Shown here in pieces: positions 7,264 through 16,274 of a stretch of DNA of 37,407 nt. This DNA comes from Erysipelotrichaceae bacterium (GTDB lineage Bacteria > Bacillota_I > Bacilli_A > Erysipelotrichales > Erysipelotrichaceae). The notes beneath the pieces are model-generated. The model ran no database searches. It was not told the DNA's origin and worked only from the letters and a program-made list of their open reading frames with translations. The translations under genes and the position numbers were made by a program. Within the stretch, counting starts at the first letter, position 1, and every line of letters begins with the position of its first letter. The DNA is taken from assembly GCA_017459795.1 (NCBI GenBank), contig JAFUCG010000061.1:1-37407 (forward strand), given 5' to 3'.

Positions 7264-7808
7264 AACTGACTTATACAAATACACCTGAAGAGGTATTGGA
7301 ATATACACTTTTTGAAAGAATCAACAGTAAGGCATTTAATGACGAAACAAAGTCCTTGAGAAACATGTACAGAATATTGGCTGCCTTATTTGGCGTATGG
7401 GGCATAATTCAGCTTGTTTCATACTTTAATACTCAGGATCCAGGTAAGCTGGCCGGGGCTCTTTCTACATTGATAGTAGCCATACTGACCTTATTATTTA
7501 CACCTCTTGGGGTCATGATCCGTAAGGCCTTGTTAAAATATGACATCAGAAAGGCTGTTAAGGACGTCAAGATGGCTGAAACCACCATTGAAATTGATAG
7601 CCGTAACATGAATTGGGCCAGTGGCAGTGACAGGGGAGTAGTAAGGCTAACGGAAGAATTAACCATTCATGAACATAAGGACATGTACATCATTGATGGC
7701 CGTAAGTGCCGTCTGGCCGTACCGGTAAGAGTATTCAGGAATGAAGATGAACGCAAGCAGTTTGCTAAGATGATCAATCTTGAAAACCGTCTGGTAAAGA
7801 ACAAATAA
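7260..7808 (+). CDS. YcxB-like membrane protein
   Basis: The 182-residue product has two membrane helices at residues ~38-53 and ~64-83 (ILAALFGVWGIIQLVSYF; LSTLIVAILTLLFTPLGV) followed by a soluble C-terminal domain resembling YcxB proteins (ELTIHEHKDMYIIDG, then VFRNEDERKQF). The function of the family is not established. The start at 7260 overlaps the WYL stop by 4 nt (ATGA) and has a GAGAGG site upstream. An upstream in-frame start at 7230 would lie inside the WYL gene and lacks a site. It is co-transcribed with the WYL regulator and probably with rapZ 16 nt downstream. Confidence 0.75.
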   Translation: MKLTYTNTPEEVLEYTLFERINSKAFNDETKSLRNMYRILAALFGVWGIIQLVSYFNTQDPGKLAGALSTLIVAILTLLFTPLGVMIRKALLKYDIRKAVKDVKMAETTIEIDSRNMNWASGSDRGVVRLTEELTIHEHKDMYIIDGRKCRLAVPVRVFRNEDERKQFAKMINLENRLVKNK

Positions 7809-7824
7809 GAAAAGAGGGATAGAG

Positions 7825-8682
7825 ATGAGTCTGTTAATCATTTCCGGTATTTCCGGATCAGGAAAGTCTACCATCTGTAATACCCTGGAAGATCTGGGAT
7901 ATTTCTGCATCGATAACTTACCGCCAAAGCTGTTATTGCCAGTTGCCAGATTAATGAATGACGGTCAGGCAACCAAGAACATGGCCGTTGTCATTGACAG
8001 CCGTGCCAACTACATGTTTGACACCTTTGCCAGTGAGCTTAGTGCCTTGGATGAACAGGGCATTGATTACCGTCTGGTATTCATCTATACGGAACCTGAA
8101 GTCATTCTGACCCGTTTCAAGCAGACCAGAAGAAGACACCCATTAAGCGACAGCTATCCAACCTTGGAAGAAGCCATCGCTGCAGAATATAAGTTATGTA
8201 AGCCAATTCAGGAAAAGGCTGATATTGAGATCGATACAACTTACCTGAAGATAAGTCAGTTAAGAGAAAATGTCATCGATATGTTCAAGGAAGGCTCGTA
8301 TGAAGGCTTGACCATTAAGCTTGTTTCCTTTGGTTACCGTAATGGCATCCCAAATGAAGCAGATCTGGTATTTGACGTAAGATGCTTGCCAAACCCATTC
8401 TATGTTCCTGAATTAAGAGATCATGATGGTGGGGAAGATTGTGTCTATGACTATGTCTTTTCATATGAACAGTCAAACATAATGGGTGAAAAGATTTTGG
8501 ATTTCATTAAGTACTTCCTGCCATATTATGAACAGGAAGGCAAGAATGAACTGGTAGTTGCCCTAGGCTGTACCTCAGGCCATCACCGCAGTGTCGCCTT
8601 TGTCAGATATCTGAAGGAAAAACTGAAAGATACCAATTACCGCATCATTACGGTAAACCGTGACGTAAATAAGGAATTCTAG
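7825..8682 (+). CDS. rapZ: RapZ/YvcJ-family P-loop nucleotide-binding protein
   Basis: The 285-residue protein has an N-terminal Walker A GISGSGKST (residues ~8-16) followed by the family's DLGYFCIDNLP, and a C-terminal RapZ domain with GCTSGHHRSV. In E. coli RapZ is an RNase adaptor that senses glucosamine-6-phosphate; in B. subtilis YvcJ binds and hydrolyses nucleotides and affects competence. Which role applies here is unknown. In many Firmicutes it sits with yvcK and whiA, but here it follows a WYL regulator and a YcxB-like protein. The start has AGAGGGAT upstream. It ends in a terminator shared with rqcH. Confidence 0.93.
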   Translation: MSLLIISGISGSGKSTICNTLEDLGYFCIDNLPPKLLLPVARLMNDGQATKNMAVVIDSRANYMFDTFASELSALDEQGIDYRLVFIYTEPEVILTRFKQTRRRHPLSDSYPTLEEAIAAEYKLCKPIQEKADIEIDTTYLKISQLRENVIDMFKEGSYEGLTIKLVSFGYRNGIPNEADLVFDVRCLPNPFYVPELRDHDGGEDCVYDYVFSYEQSNIMGEKILDFIKYFLPYYEQEGKNELVVALGCTSGHHRSVAFVRYLKEKLKDTNYRIITVNRDVNKEF

Positions 8683-8687
8683 GAAAA

Positions 8688-8720
8688 ACCGAAGTGTTAC
8701 AGGTCTAACACTTCGGTCAT
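8688..8720. terminator. Bidirectional terminator between rapZ and rqcH
   Basis: A perfect 12-bp stem (8688-8699 with 8706-8717, ACCGAAGTGTTA) around a 6-nt loop has a T-tract on both strands. The rqcH stop codon (8697-8699) lies within the stem. Confidence 0.9.
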
Positions 8721-10328
8721 TTTTTCTTCGTCGATGTCAATGTAAATGGTGTTATATTCCTTCATGGAAACCATGCCGGTCTTGGAGCCTGGGATCTTCT
8801 TAAGGTTCTTTATCAGTGTGTAATTAACTGGTATGGAACTTGATTCTCTGGCCTTTGAATAGTAGGCAGCCAACTGGGCACATAGTCTTATCTCTTCCTC
8901 ATTAGGATGAGAAGTCGTAATTACGACATGAGCCCCATGCATGTCCTTGACATGGAACCAGGTGTCGGCTCTGCCGGCTTTCTTAAAGGTAATGTAATCA
9001 TTCTGAATGTTGTTTTTACCAACATAGATGAACTTTTCATTGAACTCAAGCTTAAAGAAATGCGGTTCGCTTTCCTTTTTCTTTTTCTGATTGGTTCGTT
9101 TCGCTTTCAGATAGCCTTGGTTTTCCAGTTCCTGTCTGATTTCAGTAGCACTGAGGAAGTCAGCCTGTTCCAATTGTTCCTGTAGTACGGTGAAGTAATT
9201 GAGGTTTTCTCTTGTCTGATCTAACTGTTCCTCAATGTATTTCTGGCCAACGGAACCTTTCTTGTATTTCTGGAAACACTTGCGGGCGTTGCCTTTTACA
9301 TCCAGCTTTGCATCCAAAGGGATCACTAAGATGTTGCCATCGTAATCTTCCAAGGTTACCTTTTCCATGCCCTTGGTTACCTTATCCATGTTGGCATACA
9401 GGGCATCACCATACTGGCGCCAGATGTCGCAGTTAAGTGCTTCCTGGTAGGCAACGTTAAGCTTTTCAATCTTGCCCTTGCACTTTTTTATTTCTCTTCT
9501 GGTGAACTTGAAGAGGTCACCGGTCTGTTGTCTGATTCTTTCGCGCTCTTCCTTGGTGAAGTAAATGTGATCCAAGCCTTCGCAAATGTCCATTTCTATA
9601 GGCTTAACACCCAAGTGTGTCAGGGGTATGCAATGAAATAACTCTTCATTTTTAGTCCGGGAAATGTAGATCTTATCAGAAGAAGCCAGCTTATTTAAGA
9701 TGCTTGAATAAGACTCGCCATTGCTCATGCGGTAATGAAATTCATTTGACAGTAATGGTGAGAAACCAACCAGTTTTTCAAACATGTTTTCTTCCAGCTT
9801 TACATCATCAACGCTGAAAGGATCAAGCTTATTGTCCTGACTATCCGTTACCTTGAAGACAGCTCCCGGCTGAATCGTTCTTCTGGTATTTTCAAATGGA
9901 GGGATGTGCTTTAAGGCTTCTAGGATCTTACCGTTATGAACTAAGATCAGATTTGCGTACTTACCCATTAACTCAACGTATAATTCCAGTTTGATTCTGT
10001 CACCGATCTCATTGCGGTTACCCACTGTAATGATCAGATAACGGTCTAAGCCAGCCTGTTCAATTGACATGATCGTTCCGCCTTCAATGTACTTGCGCAG
10101 GACCATGATGAAGTTACTTGGCGTGGTTCTGGTAGGGTATTGACGGTCAGTCAGATGAATGCGGTTATAGCTGGAATGGCAGGATACCATTAACTGGTAA
10201 CGCTGGTGGCCTTTCAATACGAAAAGCACTTCAGTATCGGAAATAAGATAGATCTTATTTACTCTGGCTGAAACTAACGGCTGTAACTGCCTTACTATTT
10301 GTCTTAGAAACATCCCATCAAATGCCAT
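8697..10328 (-). CDS. rqcH: RqcH (NFACT family), ribosome quality control factor
   Basis: RqcH binds stalled 50S subunits carrying nascent chains and recruits tRNA-Ala to add C-terminal alanine tails for degradation. The 543-residue product has the NFACT-N domain from residue 1 (MAFDGMFLRQIV), the functionally critical Asp-Arg pair at 95-96 (AGLDRYLII), matching D97-R98 of B. subtilis, a central helical region, and a C-terminal NFACT-R domain (FIYVGKNNIQND, then DTWFHVKDMHGAHVVI). Older annotations call such proteins fibronectin-binding (FbpA). It is divergent from gmk; the B. subtilis homologue (yloA) lies in the same chromosomal neighbourhood. An AGAGGTG site precedes the ATG. Confidence 0.95.
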   Translation of the reverse strand: MAFDGMFLRQIVRQLQPLVSARVNKIYLISDTEVLFVLKGHQRYQLMVSCHSSYNRIHLTDRQYPTRTTPSNFIMVLRKYIEGGTIMSIEQAGLDRYLIITVGNRNEIGDRIKLELYVELMGKYANLILVHNGKILEALKHIPPFENTRRTIQPGAVFKVTDSQDNKLDPFSVDDVKLEENMFEKLVGFSPLLSNEFHYRMSNGESYSSILNKLASSDKIYISRTKNEELFHCIPLTHLGVKPIEMDICEGLDHIYFTKEERERIRQQTGDLFKFTRREIKKCKGKIEKLNVAYQEALNCDIWRQYGDALYANMDKVTKGMEKVTLEDYDGNILVIPLDAKLDVKGNARKCFQKYKKGSVGQKYIEEQLDQTRENLNYFTVLQEQLEQADFLSATEIRQELENQGYLKAKRTNQKKKKESEPHFFKLEFNEKFIYVGKNNIQNDYITFKKAGRADTWFHVKDMHGAHVVITTSHPNEEEIRLCAQLAAYYSKARESSSIPVNYTLIKNLKKIPGSKTGMVSMKEYNTIYIDIDEEKMTEVLDL

Positions 10329-10432
10329 AAAACACCTCTACCTGATTATTTTAGCATACTGTTAATTAGTTTTTTATTGCTTTTATTCAGTTTTAGTAAT
10401 ATAAATATAGTAATTAATGGAGGTGATGGCGT

Positions 10433-11014
10433 ATGAAAAGAGGTCTCTTAATTGTCATTTCAGGACCATCTGGTGTTGGCAAGGGCACAGTACGTGACAA
10501 GTTCATGAATGATCCTGAGCTCAATATCGCTTACTCTATTTCAATGACCAGCCGTAAGATGCGCGCAAGCGAAAAGGAAGGCGTTGATTACTACTTTGTT
10601 ACCAGAGAACAGTTTGAAGAAGCTGTTAAGAACGGCGAATTACTGGAATGGACAGAATTTGTCGGCAACTACTACGGCACACCGCTTGCCAATGTTGAAA
10701 AACTACGCAATGAAGGTAAGAATGTCTTGCTGGAAATTGAAGTTGAAGGGGCAATGAACGTTAAGGAAAAATGCCCTGACGCTGTCACGATTTTCATCAC
10801 TCCACCTAGCATGGAGGAACTTGAAAGAAGAATCAGAGGCCGCAGAACTGAACCTGAGGAAATCGTTCAGCAGAGACTGGCCAAGGCAGCCAGAGAAATG
10901 GGCATGGTTAATCAGTACAAGTACATCGTCTGTAACGATGACGCCCAGGAAGCAGCTGATTTGATCAAGGTCATAATCAAGCACCACATGGCTCAACAGG
11001 AGAATATTGATTAA
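10433..11014 (+). CDS. gmk: Guanylate kinase
   Basis: Gmk phosphorylates GMP to GDP with ATP in purine nucleotide metabolism and is a (p)ppGpp target in many Firmicutes. The 193-residue length is typical. The P-loop GPSGVGKG lies at 10-17, followed by SMTSRKMRASEKEGVDYYFV, the GMP-binding region, and IFITPPSMEELERRI. A very strong GGAGGTGATG site precedes the ATG, and an AT-rich region (10395-10412) is a likely promoter. It ends in its own terminator with priA following from a separate promoter, so it is probably monocistronic, unlike the B. subtilis gmk-rpoZ arrangement. Confidence 0.96.
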   Translation: MKRGLLIVISGPSGVGKGTVRDKFMNDPELNIAYSISMTSRKMRASEKEGVDYYFVTREQFEEAVKNGELLEWTEFVGNYYGTPLANVEKLRNEGKNVLLEIEVEGAMNVKEKCPDAVTIFITPPSMEELERRIRGRRTEPEEIVQQRLAKAAREMGMVNQYKYIVCNDDAQEAADLIKVIIKHHMAQQENID

Positions 11015-11042
11015 AGGCTTTTCAGAGATGGAAAGCTTTTTT
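11013..11042 (+). terminator. gmk intrinsic terminator
   Basis: The arms 11013-11023 and 11030-11040 pair over 11 bp (two G-T pairs) around loop AGAGAT, and the second arm runs into a T-tract. The hairpin begins within the gmk TAA stop. Confidence 0.85.
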
Positions 11043-11058
11043 CCTGGCTTATTTTGTG

Positions 11059-11064
11059 TATAAT
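11059..11064 (+). promoter_or_regulatory. Putative -10 box of the priA operon
   Basis: A perfect TATAAT lies 14 nt before the priA ATG and after the gmk terminator. No clear -35 box is seen at 17 bp. The predicted transcript start near 11071 would leave an ~8-nt leader. Confidence 0.5.
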
Positions 11065-11078
11065 TTAGATGTGATATT

Positions 11079-13250
11079 ATGCAGATAGTAAACGTTTGGT
11101 TAGAACATCCGGTAATGAATCTGAATCGAACCTTTTCTTATGCCTTAAGTGACGAGGTAAGTGTTTCCCGTGGTGTAAGAGTAAGAGTTCCTTTGACAAA
11201 TCAGACTGTCACGGGTATCGTTGACAGTATTTTTACTGTGGATTCACTAGAAGAATACTCTCTTAAGCAGGGTTATGAGATCAAGGAAGTAGTTGAAGTT
11301 CTTGATGAGGAGCCGGTCTTAAATGATGAGTTATATGAGTTAGGTTTATGGATGGCTCATGAGACCGTTTCACCAAACATAGCCTGTTTCCAATGCATGT
11401 TGCCTAACAAGATCAAACCTAAGAGCAACCGCAAGGCAGCCGTATTGAACTACTATATAAGTCTTTCTGATGAAACCTTAGCTAAGACTGAAAAGGAAAA
11501 GAAGGCCGTTGAAACTTTAAGAAACGGTGACATGTTAAGAAGTGAATTCAATAAGCTTTTTGGCGGTAATTATTCTAATGCCTTAGTTAAAAAGGGCATT
11601 TGTACGATATATGAAAAGGAACAGGAAGCCAGCTATGAGGCTTTGGACATCAAGGAAGCTGACTACCCGTTAACTGATGAACAGAAACAGGCTATTGATA
11701 AGATAAATAACAGTAAGAAGAATGTCATACTGCTTCATGGACTCACCGGCAGCGGTAAGACCGAAGTATACATGCAGCTGGCAGCTCAGAAATGCCGGGA
11801 AAACAAGCAGGTACTGATATTAGTTCCGGAAATATCGCTTACCCCGCAGATGGTCAAGCGAATGACCGACCGCTTTGGCAATAACATCGCCATTTATCAT
11901 TCCAAACTGAATGACCAGCAGCGCTATGAACAGTATCAGCTGGTCAGAAACCATAAGGTAAAAATCGTTGTCGGTACCAGAAGTGCCGTTTTCATGCCTT
12001 TTGATGATCTGGGACTCATCGTTCTTGATGAGGAACATGATCATTCTTATCAGCAGGATACAACGCCAAAGTATCATTGCCGTGACGTTGCCATTAAAAG
12101 AGCGCAGACACATGGCTGTAAGGTGGTACTGGGCTCAGCTACCCCAACCCTGGAAAGCTATGCCAGAGCCATTAAGAATGTCTATGAACTGGTTGAGTTA
12201 AAGAACAGAATTCACCAGCAGTTACCAACCAGTCATCTGATCGACATGCAGAAGGAAATAAGAAAGGGTAATACCATTATTTCCTCCCAATTGGAAAAGG
12301 CCTTAGGGGAAAGACTGGCCAAGAAACAACAGGCCATTCTGTTACTGAACAGAAGAGGCTATACGACGATAATGAAGTGCCGCCAGTGTGGTAAGGTCGT
12401 GCAGTGTCCAAACTGTGATATTGCGATGAGCTACCATAAGGATACTAATAAGTTAATGTGTCATGTCTGCGGCTACGAACAGAGCGCTGACATGAACTGT
12501 CCTAATTGCGGGGCCAAGAACTGGAACAACTATGGATTAGGTACCCAGCGTCTGTTTGAAACCATTCAGACCAAGTTCCCGCAAGCCAGGATATTACGAA
12601 TGGATGCCGATACGACCAGAAACAAAGGTTCTCATCAGGATATCTTGGAGGCCTTTGGCAGAGGTGAGGCTGATATCTTGTTAGGTACCCAGATGATCGC
12701 CAAGGGACTTGACTATCCTAATGTTACCTTGGTGGGCATCTTCAATGCGGATGCCTTGTTGGGTCGTACTGATTACAGAAGCGTGGAAGTAACCTTTGAT
12801 CTGATCGTACAGGCCAGCGGCCGAAGCGGGCGTGGCTATGATTCAGGTGAAGTATATGTACAGGCCTATGACTGTAAGCATTATGGCATTAAGATGGCCG
12901 TTAATCAGGATTACATTTCCTTCTTCAATGAGGAAATGAATTACCGTCACATCGGTAACTATCCGCCATACTGTTACATGATCGCCATCAGCTTTAACAG
13001 CCGTAATGAAGAGCTGGTTGATGATGTTGCCTATTCAGCAAGTGAACATTTCCGGCAGTTTGATGATTTCAGAACACTGGGACCGTCACAACTACCAAAA
13101 CAGATAAGTGAATACCGCCGCAGGATCGTATTAAAGGGTTCCAAGCGCGCTGAGTTAATAGAAAGGGTATGGGACTGGTACAGGGAACAGAACTTCAACA
13201 AGAATCAGTTAAAGATTCAGGTTGACGTAGACCCTTATGTCCTTGATTAG
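11079..13250 (+). CDS. priA: Primosomal replication-restart helicase PriA
   Basis: PriA recognises stalled forks and reloads the replicative helicase. The 723-residue protein has an N-terminal DNA-binding region, helicase motif I GLTGSGKTEVY (~residues 220-230), a DEEH box, motif SATPT and late helicase motifs QASGRSGRG. Between the helicase lobes are eight cysteines in four CxxC pairs (CRQCG, CPNCD, CHVCG, CPNCG), the two zinc sites typical of PriA. The ATG has only a weak ribosome binding site and a short predicted leader. It heads the run priA-rsmB-rlmN-prpC-prkC-rsgA-rpe. In B. subtilis def and fmt follow priA; they are not here. Confidence 0.97.
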   Translation: MQIVNVWLEHPVMNLNRTFSYALSDEVSVSRGVRVRVPLTNQTVTGIVDSIFTVDSLEEYSLKQGYEIKEVVEVLDEEPVLNDELYELGLWMAHETVSPNIACFQCMLPNKIKPKSNRKAAVLNYYISLSDETLAKTEKEKKAVETLRNGDMLRSEFNKLFGGNYSNALVKKGICTIYEKEQEASYEALDIKEADYPLTDEQKQAIDKINNSKKNVILLHGLTGSGKTEVYMQLAAQKCRENKQVLILVPEISLTPQMVKRMTDRFGNNIAIYHSKLNDQQRYEQYQLVRNHKVKIVVGTRSAVFMPFDDLGLIVLDEEHDHSYQQDTTPKYHCRDVAIKRAQTHGCKVVLGSATPTLESYARAIKNVYELVELKNRIHQQLPTSHLIDMQKEIRKGNTIISSQLEKALGERLAKKQQAILLLNRRGYTTIMKCRQCGKVVQCPNCDIAMSYHKDTNKLMCHVCGYEQSADMNCPNCGAKNWNNYGLGTQRLFETIQTKFPQARILRMDADTTRNKGSHQDILEAFGRGEADILLGTQMIAKGLDYPNVTLVGIFNADALLGRTDYRSVEVTFDLIVQASGRSGRGYDSGEVYVQAYDCKHYGIKMAVNQDYISFFNEEMNYRHIGNYPPYCYMIAISFNSRNEELVDDVAYSASEHFRQFDDFRTLGPSQLPKQISEYRRRIVLKGSKRAELIERVWDWYREQNFNKNQLKIQVDVDPYVLD

Positions 13251-13252
13251 TT

Positions 13253-14506
13253 ATGAATGTCAGAGAAATAGCATATAAGACACTGTGTGATGTAATGATA
13301 AAGAAAGACTACGCAAATCTGAACATGCGTAATTTTGACTATGGTCTTAATGAAGCTGATCAGGGCTTACTGACCCAGATCGTTTATGGAACCTTGAGAA
13401 ATTACCGTTATGTCCGCTATCAGTGGATGCTTTATGTTGATAAGGTCGATGACCGCAAGCTGTCTGTACTATTGGACATGAGTGCCTATCAGATTTTATT
13501 ACTGGATAAGGTACCGTCATATGCCTGCGTCAATGAGGCAGTGGAAATTGCCAAGAAGTTAAATGGCGGAAGATATACGACACTGGTTAATGCCGTATTA
13601 AGAAAGCTGGCCAATAACGGTCCGCAGAAGGTCAATGGCACTGATGAATACAATAAGTTAGGCATAGAAACCTCTCATCCTGATTGGCTGGTTAGGATGT
13701 GGGTAGCTCACTATGGCATGGAAACAGCTGAGAAGATCTGTTTTGAAAACCTCAGTGAAGGCCGCATTGCCCTAAGAGTTAATACTTTATTAACCTCAAA
13801 AGAAGAATTATTAAGAGATGAAAGATTCAGTGAGGGTTATACTGAAGGCAGTCTCTACTTTAAAGGAAACATTCTGGCAACGGACTATTTCCATGATAAC
13901 CTGGTTATCATTCAGTCTGAATCAAGCCAGAAAGTAGTTGAAGTAGTTGATCCTAAAAAGAAGGACAGGATCCTTGACATGTGTGCTGCTCCTGGTACCA
14001 AGAGCATTCAGATGGCCATGAAAACAGGTGATGAATGTGACATTTATGCCGTTGACATCTATGAAAAGAGAGTAGAACTTATTAACAAGGCCGTAAGTAA
14101 CTATAACCTCAAGAGCATCAAGACAATGTGTGAGGATGGCCGTAACCTGCCGGTCAAGCTTCCTCTTTATTACTTTGACAAGGTATTATTGGATGCGCCT
14201 TGTTCAGGTCTTGGCACATTGAAGCACAAGCCGGAAATCAAGATGAACATTACGGCCGGTGATCTGGATGACATTGTAAGATTACAGTCACAGCTGCTGG
14301 ATTCAGCCTGTCTGATGGTCAGAAATAACGGTTATCTGATCTATTCGACCTGCACCTTGAACAAGAAGGAAAATGACAGGCAGATCAGCATGTTCCTTTC
14401 CCAGCATCCGGAATTTGAACTGGTTCATGAGGAGACCATCTTCCCATACGACCATCACTCAGACGGCTTTTATATCGCCAAGATGCATAAAAATGTGCTA
14501 GAATAA
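13253..14506 (+). CDS. rsmB: 16S rRNA (cytosine-967-C5)-methyltransferase RsmB
   Basis: RsmB methylates C967 of 16S rRNA with S-adenosylmethionine. The 417-residue protein has an N-terminal NusB-like RNA-binding domain (residues ~1-130) and a Rossmann methyltransferase domain with SAM motif MCAAPGTKS, the DAPCSGLG motif and the catalytic STCTLNKKEND cysteine. It starts 2 nt after the priA stop with no clear ribosome binding site, which suggests translational re-initiation. fmt normally lies between priA and rsmB in Bacilli and is absent. Confidence 0.95.
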   Translation: MNVREIAYKTLCDVMIKKDYANLNMRNFDYGLNEADQGLLTQIVYGTLRNYRYVRYQWMLYVDKVDDRKLSVLLDMSAYQILLLDKVPSYACVNEAVEIAKKLNGGRYTTLVNAVLRKLANNGPQKVNGTDEYNKLGIETSHPDWLVRMWVAHYGMETAEKICFENLSEGRIALRVNTLLTSKEELLRDERFSEGYTEGSLYFKGNILATDYFHDNLVIIQSESSQKVVEVVDPKKKDRILDMCAAPGTKSIQMAMKTGDECDIYAVDIYEKRVELINKAVSNYNLKSIKTMCEDGRNLPVKLPLYYFDKVLLDAPCSGLGTLKHKPEIKMNITAGDLDDIVRLQSQLLDSACLMVRNNGYLIYSTCTLNKKENDRQISMFLSQHPEFELVHEETIFPYDHHSDGFYIAKMHKNVLE

Positions 14507-14520
14507 TCAACGAGGAAATT

Positions 14521-15558
14521 ATGACGTCGATATATGATTTTAGCTTTGATCAGTTAACTGATCTGATGATTTCTAATGGCTTTAAGAAGTTCAACGCAAC
14601 TCAGGTTTTCCAGTGGCTTTACCGCCAGAAGGTTTCATCATTTGACGAAATGACCAATCTGAGCAAGAACTTAAGAGCCTGGCTGAATGAGAATTACAGT
14701 TGTGAAGGCCTGACAATGTTACAGAAACAGGTTTCCAGAGATGGAACCAGAAAGTATCTGTTCCAGCTTTCTGACGGTTCAAACATTGAATCAGTACTGA
14801 TGCATTATGATTATGGCGACTGCATCTGTGTTACTTCGCAGGTCGGCTGTAACATGGGCTGTACATTCTGTGCTTCCGGATTATTAAAGAAGAAGAGAAA
14901 TCTGACCAGTGGGGAAATGGCCTTGCAGGTACTGGAAGTTCAGAAGGCCGTTGAAGAAGACGGCATCAGAGTTTCTCATATCGTAGTAATGGGGATCGGT
15001 GAACCATTTGATAACTATGACAATGTTCTGAATTTCTGTAGGACAGTCAATCATGATCTGGGCTTGGGAATCGGGGCCAGACATATCACGATTTCAACCT
15101 GTGGGGTAGTTCCGGGAATCAGAAGATTTGCGGATGAACAGGTCCAGTATAATCTGGCAATTTCATTACACGCTCCTAACGATGAATTAAGAAGCAGGAT
15201 AATGCCGGTCAATAAGGCCTATCCTTTAAGCGAACTTATGGATGCCTTAAGGTATTACGCAAGTAAGAACAACCGTCGCTTGAGCTTTGAATATATTTTA
15301 TTAAAGGGTGTTAACGATACGGATGAATGTGTTGATCAGTTGATTAAACTGACCAGAGACTTTGACGTATATGTCAACTTAATACCTTATAACACAGTAG
15401 ATGAACATGGCTATGTCTCAACTGACTATAAGACAGCCATGGCTTTATATAACAAACTGATGAGTCACAATGTAAGATGCACTTTAAGGCAGAAACATGG
15501 TGAGGACATCGACGCAGCTTGCGGTCAGCTAAGAAGCAAGTACGAGAGGAATCGCTAG
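14521..15558 (+). CDS. rlmN: Dual-specificity 23S rRNA/tRNA adenosine C2-methyltransferase RlmN
   Basis: This radical-SAM enzyme methylates C2 of A2503 in 23S rRNA and A37 of some tRNAs. The 345-residue protein carries the radical-SAM cluster motif CNMGCTFC, the glycine-rich GIGEPFDNYDN, and the C-terminal DIDAACGQL cysteine that forms the covalent RNA intermediate. GAGGAAAT provides a good ribosome binding site. It lies between rsmB and prpC as in B. subtilis. Confidence 0.96.
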   Translation: MTSIYDFSFDQLTDLMISNGFKKFNATQVFQWLYRQKVSSFDEMTNLSKNLRAWLNENYSCEGLTMLQKQVSRDGTRKYLFQLSDGSNIESVLMHYDYGDCICVTSQVGCNMGCTFCASGLLKKKRNLTSGEMALQVLEVQKAVEEDGIRVSHIVVMGIGEPFDNYDNVLNFCRTVNHDLGLGIGARHITISTCGVVPGIRRFADEQVQYNLAISLHAPNDELRSRIMPVNKAYPLSELMDALRYYASKNNRRLSFEYILLKGVNDTDECVDQLIKLTRDFDVYVNLIPYNTVDEHGYVSTDYKTAMALYNKLMSHNVRCTLRQKHGEDIDAACGQLRSKYERNR

Positions 15559-15559
15559 T

Positions 15560-16270
15560 ATGAGGGCATATGGAATAACCGATAAGGGTTTGAAAAGAGA
15601 ACAGAACCAGGACAGTTATGTCATCGTGGAAGACGAGGACGTCACTTTCGTTGCGGTCTGTGATGGCATTGGCGGTCATCAGGCAGGGGACATTGCCAGC
15701 CGCTTGACCTGTAATCTTCTTTCAACCTGTTTTAAGAACCAATACAATAACAATCCGGAAAAATGGTTCAGAAGCGCGCTTAAAAAAGTCAATAAGCTTG
15801 TTTATGATGAATCAGAAACCAATCCGCATTTAAAGGGCATGGGCACTACATTAGTTGCGGCTGTAATAACCAGGCAGGCAACTTACATTCTTAACGTAGG
15901 TGACTCACGCTGTTACTTCATGGGTACAGACGGCGGTTTTACCCAGATAACCGAAGATCACAGCTTAGTCAATGATCTGGTAAAGATCGAAGGCATGGAG
16001 CCGGAAAAGGCTGAAGCTGTCGGACGTCACATCATTACCAAGGCAGTAGGCATCTGGCCGGCTGTTGAAGGTGACATATTCGAACTTACAGATGATTACA
16101 AATACCTCATGTTATGTTCTGATGGCTTGCATGACTACGTTGAGCAGGAAGACATCATCAACATTTTGAATGAGGAAAAGAGTATGCCTAAGAAACTGGA
16201 AGAAATGGTTGACAAGGCAAATGAAGTCGGTGGATTTGATAATACGACCGTAGTATTAGTTGAGAGGTAG
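15560..16270 (+). CDS. prpC: PP2C-family serine/threonine phosphatase PrpC (Stp)
   Basis: This metal-dependent phosphatase reverses PrkC phosphorylation. The 236-residue product has the PP2C motifs in order: DKGLKREQNQDS near the start, VCDGIGGHQAGD (metal-binding Asp and Gly), GMGTTLVAA, NVGDSRCY, LMLCSDGLHDYV and GGFDNTTVVLV. A GAGAGGA site precedes the ATG, one base after the rlmN stop. It is followed after 4 nt by the kinase gene, the standard phosphatase-kinase pair. Confidence 0.96.
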   Translation: MRAYGITDKGLKREQNQDSYVIVEDEDVTFVAVCDGIGGHQAGDIASRLTCNLLSTCFKNQYNNNPEKWFRSALKKVNKLVYDESETNPHLKGMGTTLVAAVITRQATYILNVGDSRCYFMGTDGGFTQITEDHSLVNDLVKIEGMEPEKAEAVGRHIITKAVGIWPAVEGDIFELTDDYKYLMLCSDGLHDYVEQEDIINILNEEKSMPKKLEEMVDKANEVGGFDNTTVVLVER

Positions 16271-16274
16271 AAGT

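Noticed and set aside
7659-7910. Minus-strand and out-of-frame reading frames over rapZ, rqcH, priA, prkC and similar genes
   Set aside because: They overlap strongly supported genes on the other strand or frame, lack ribosome binding sites and resemble no family.
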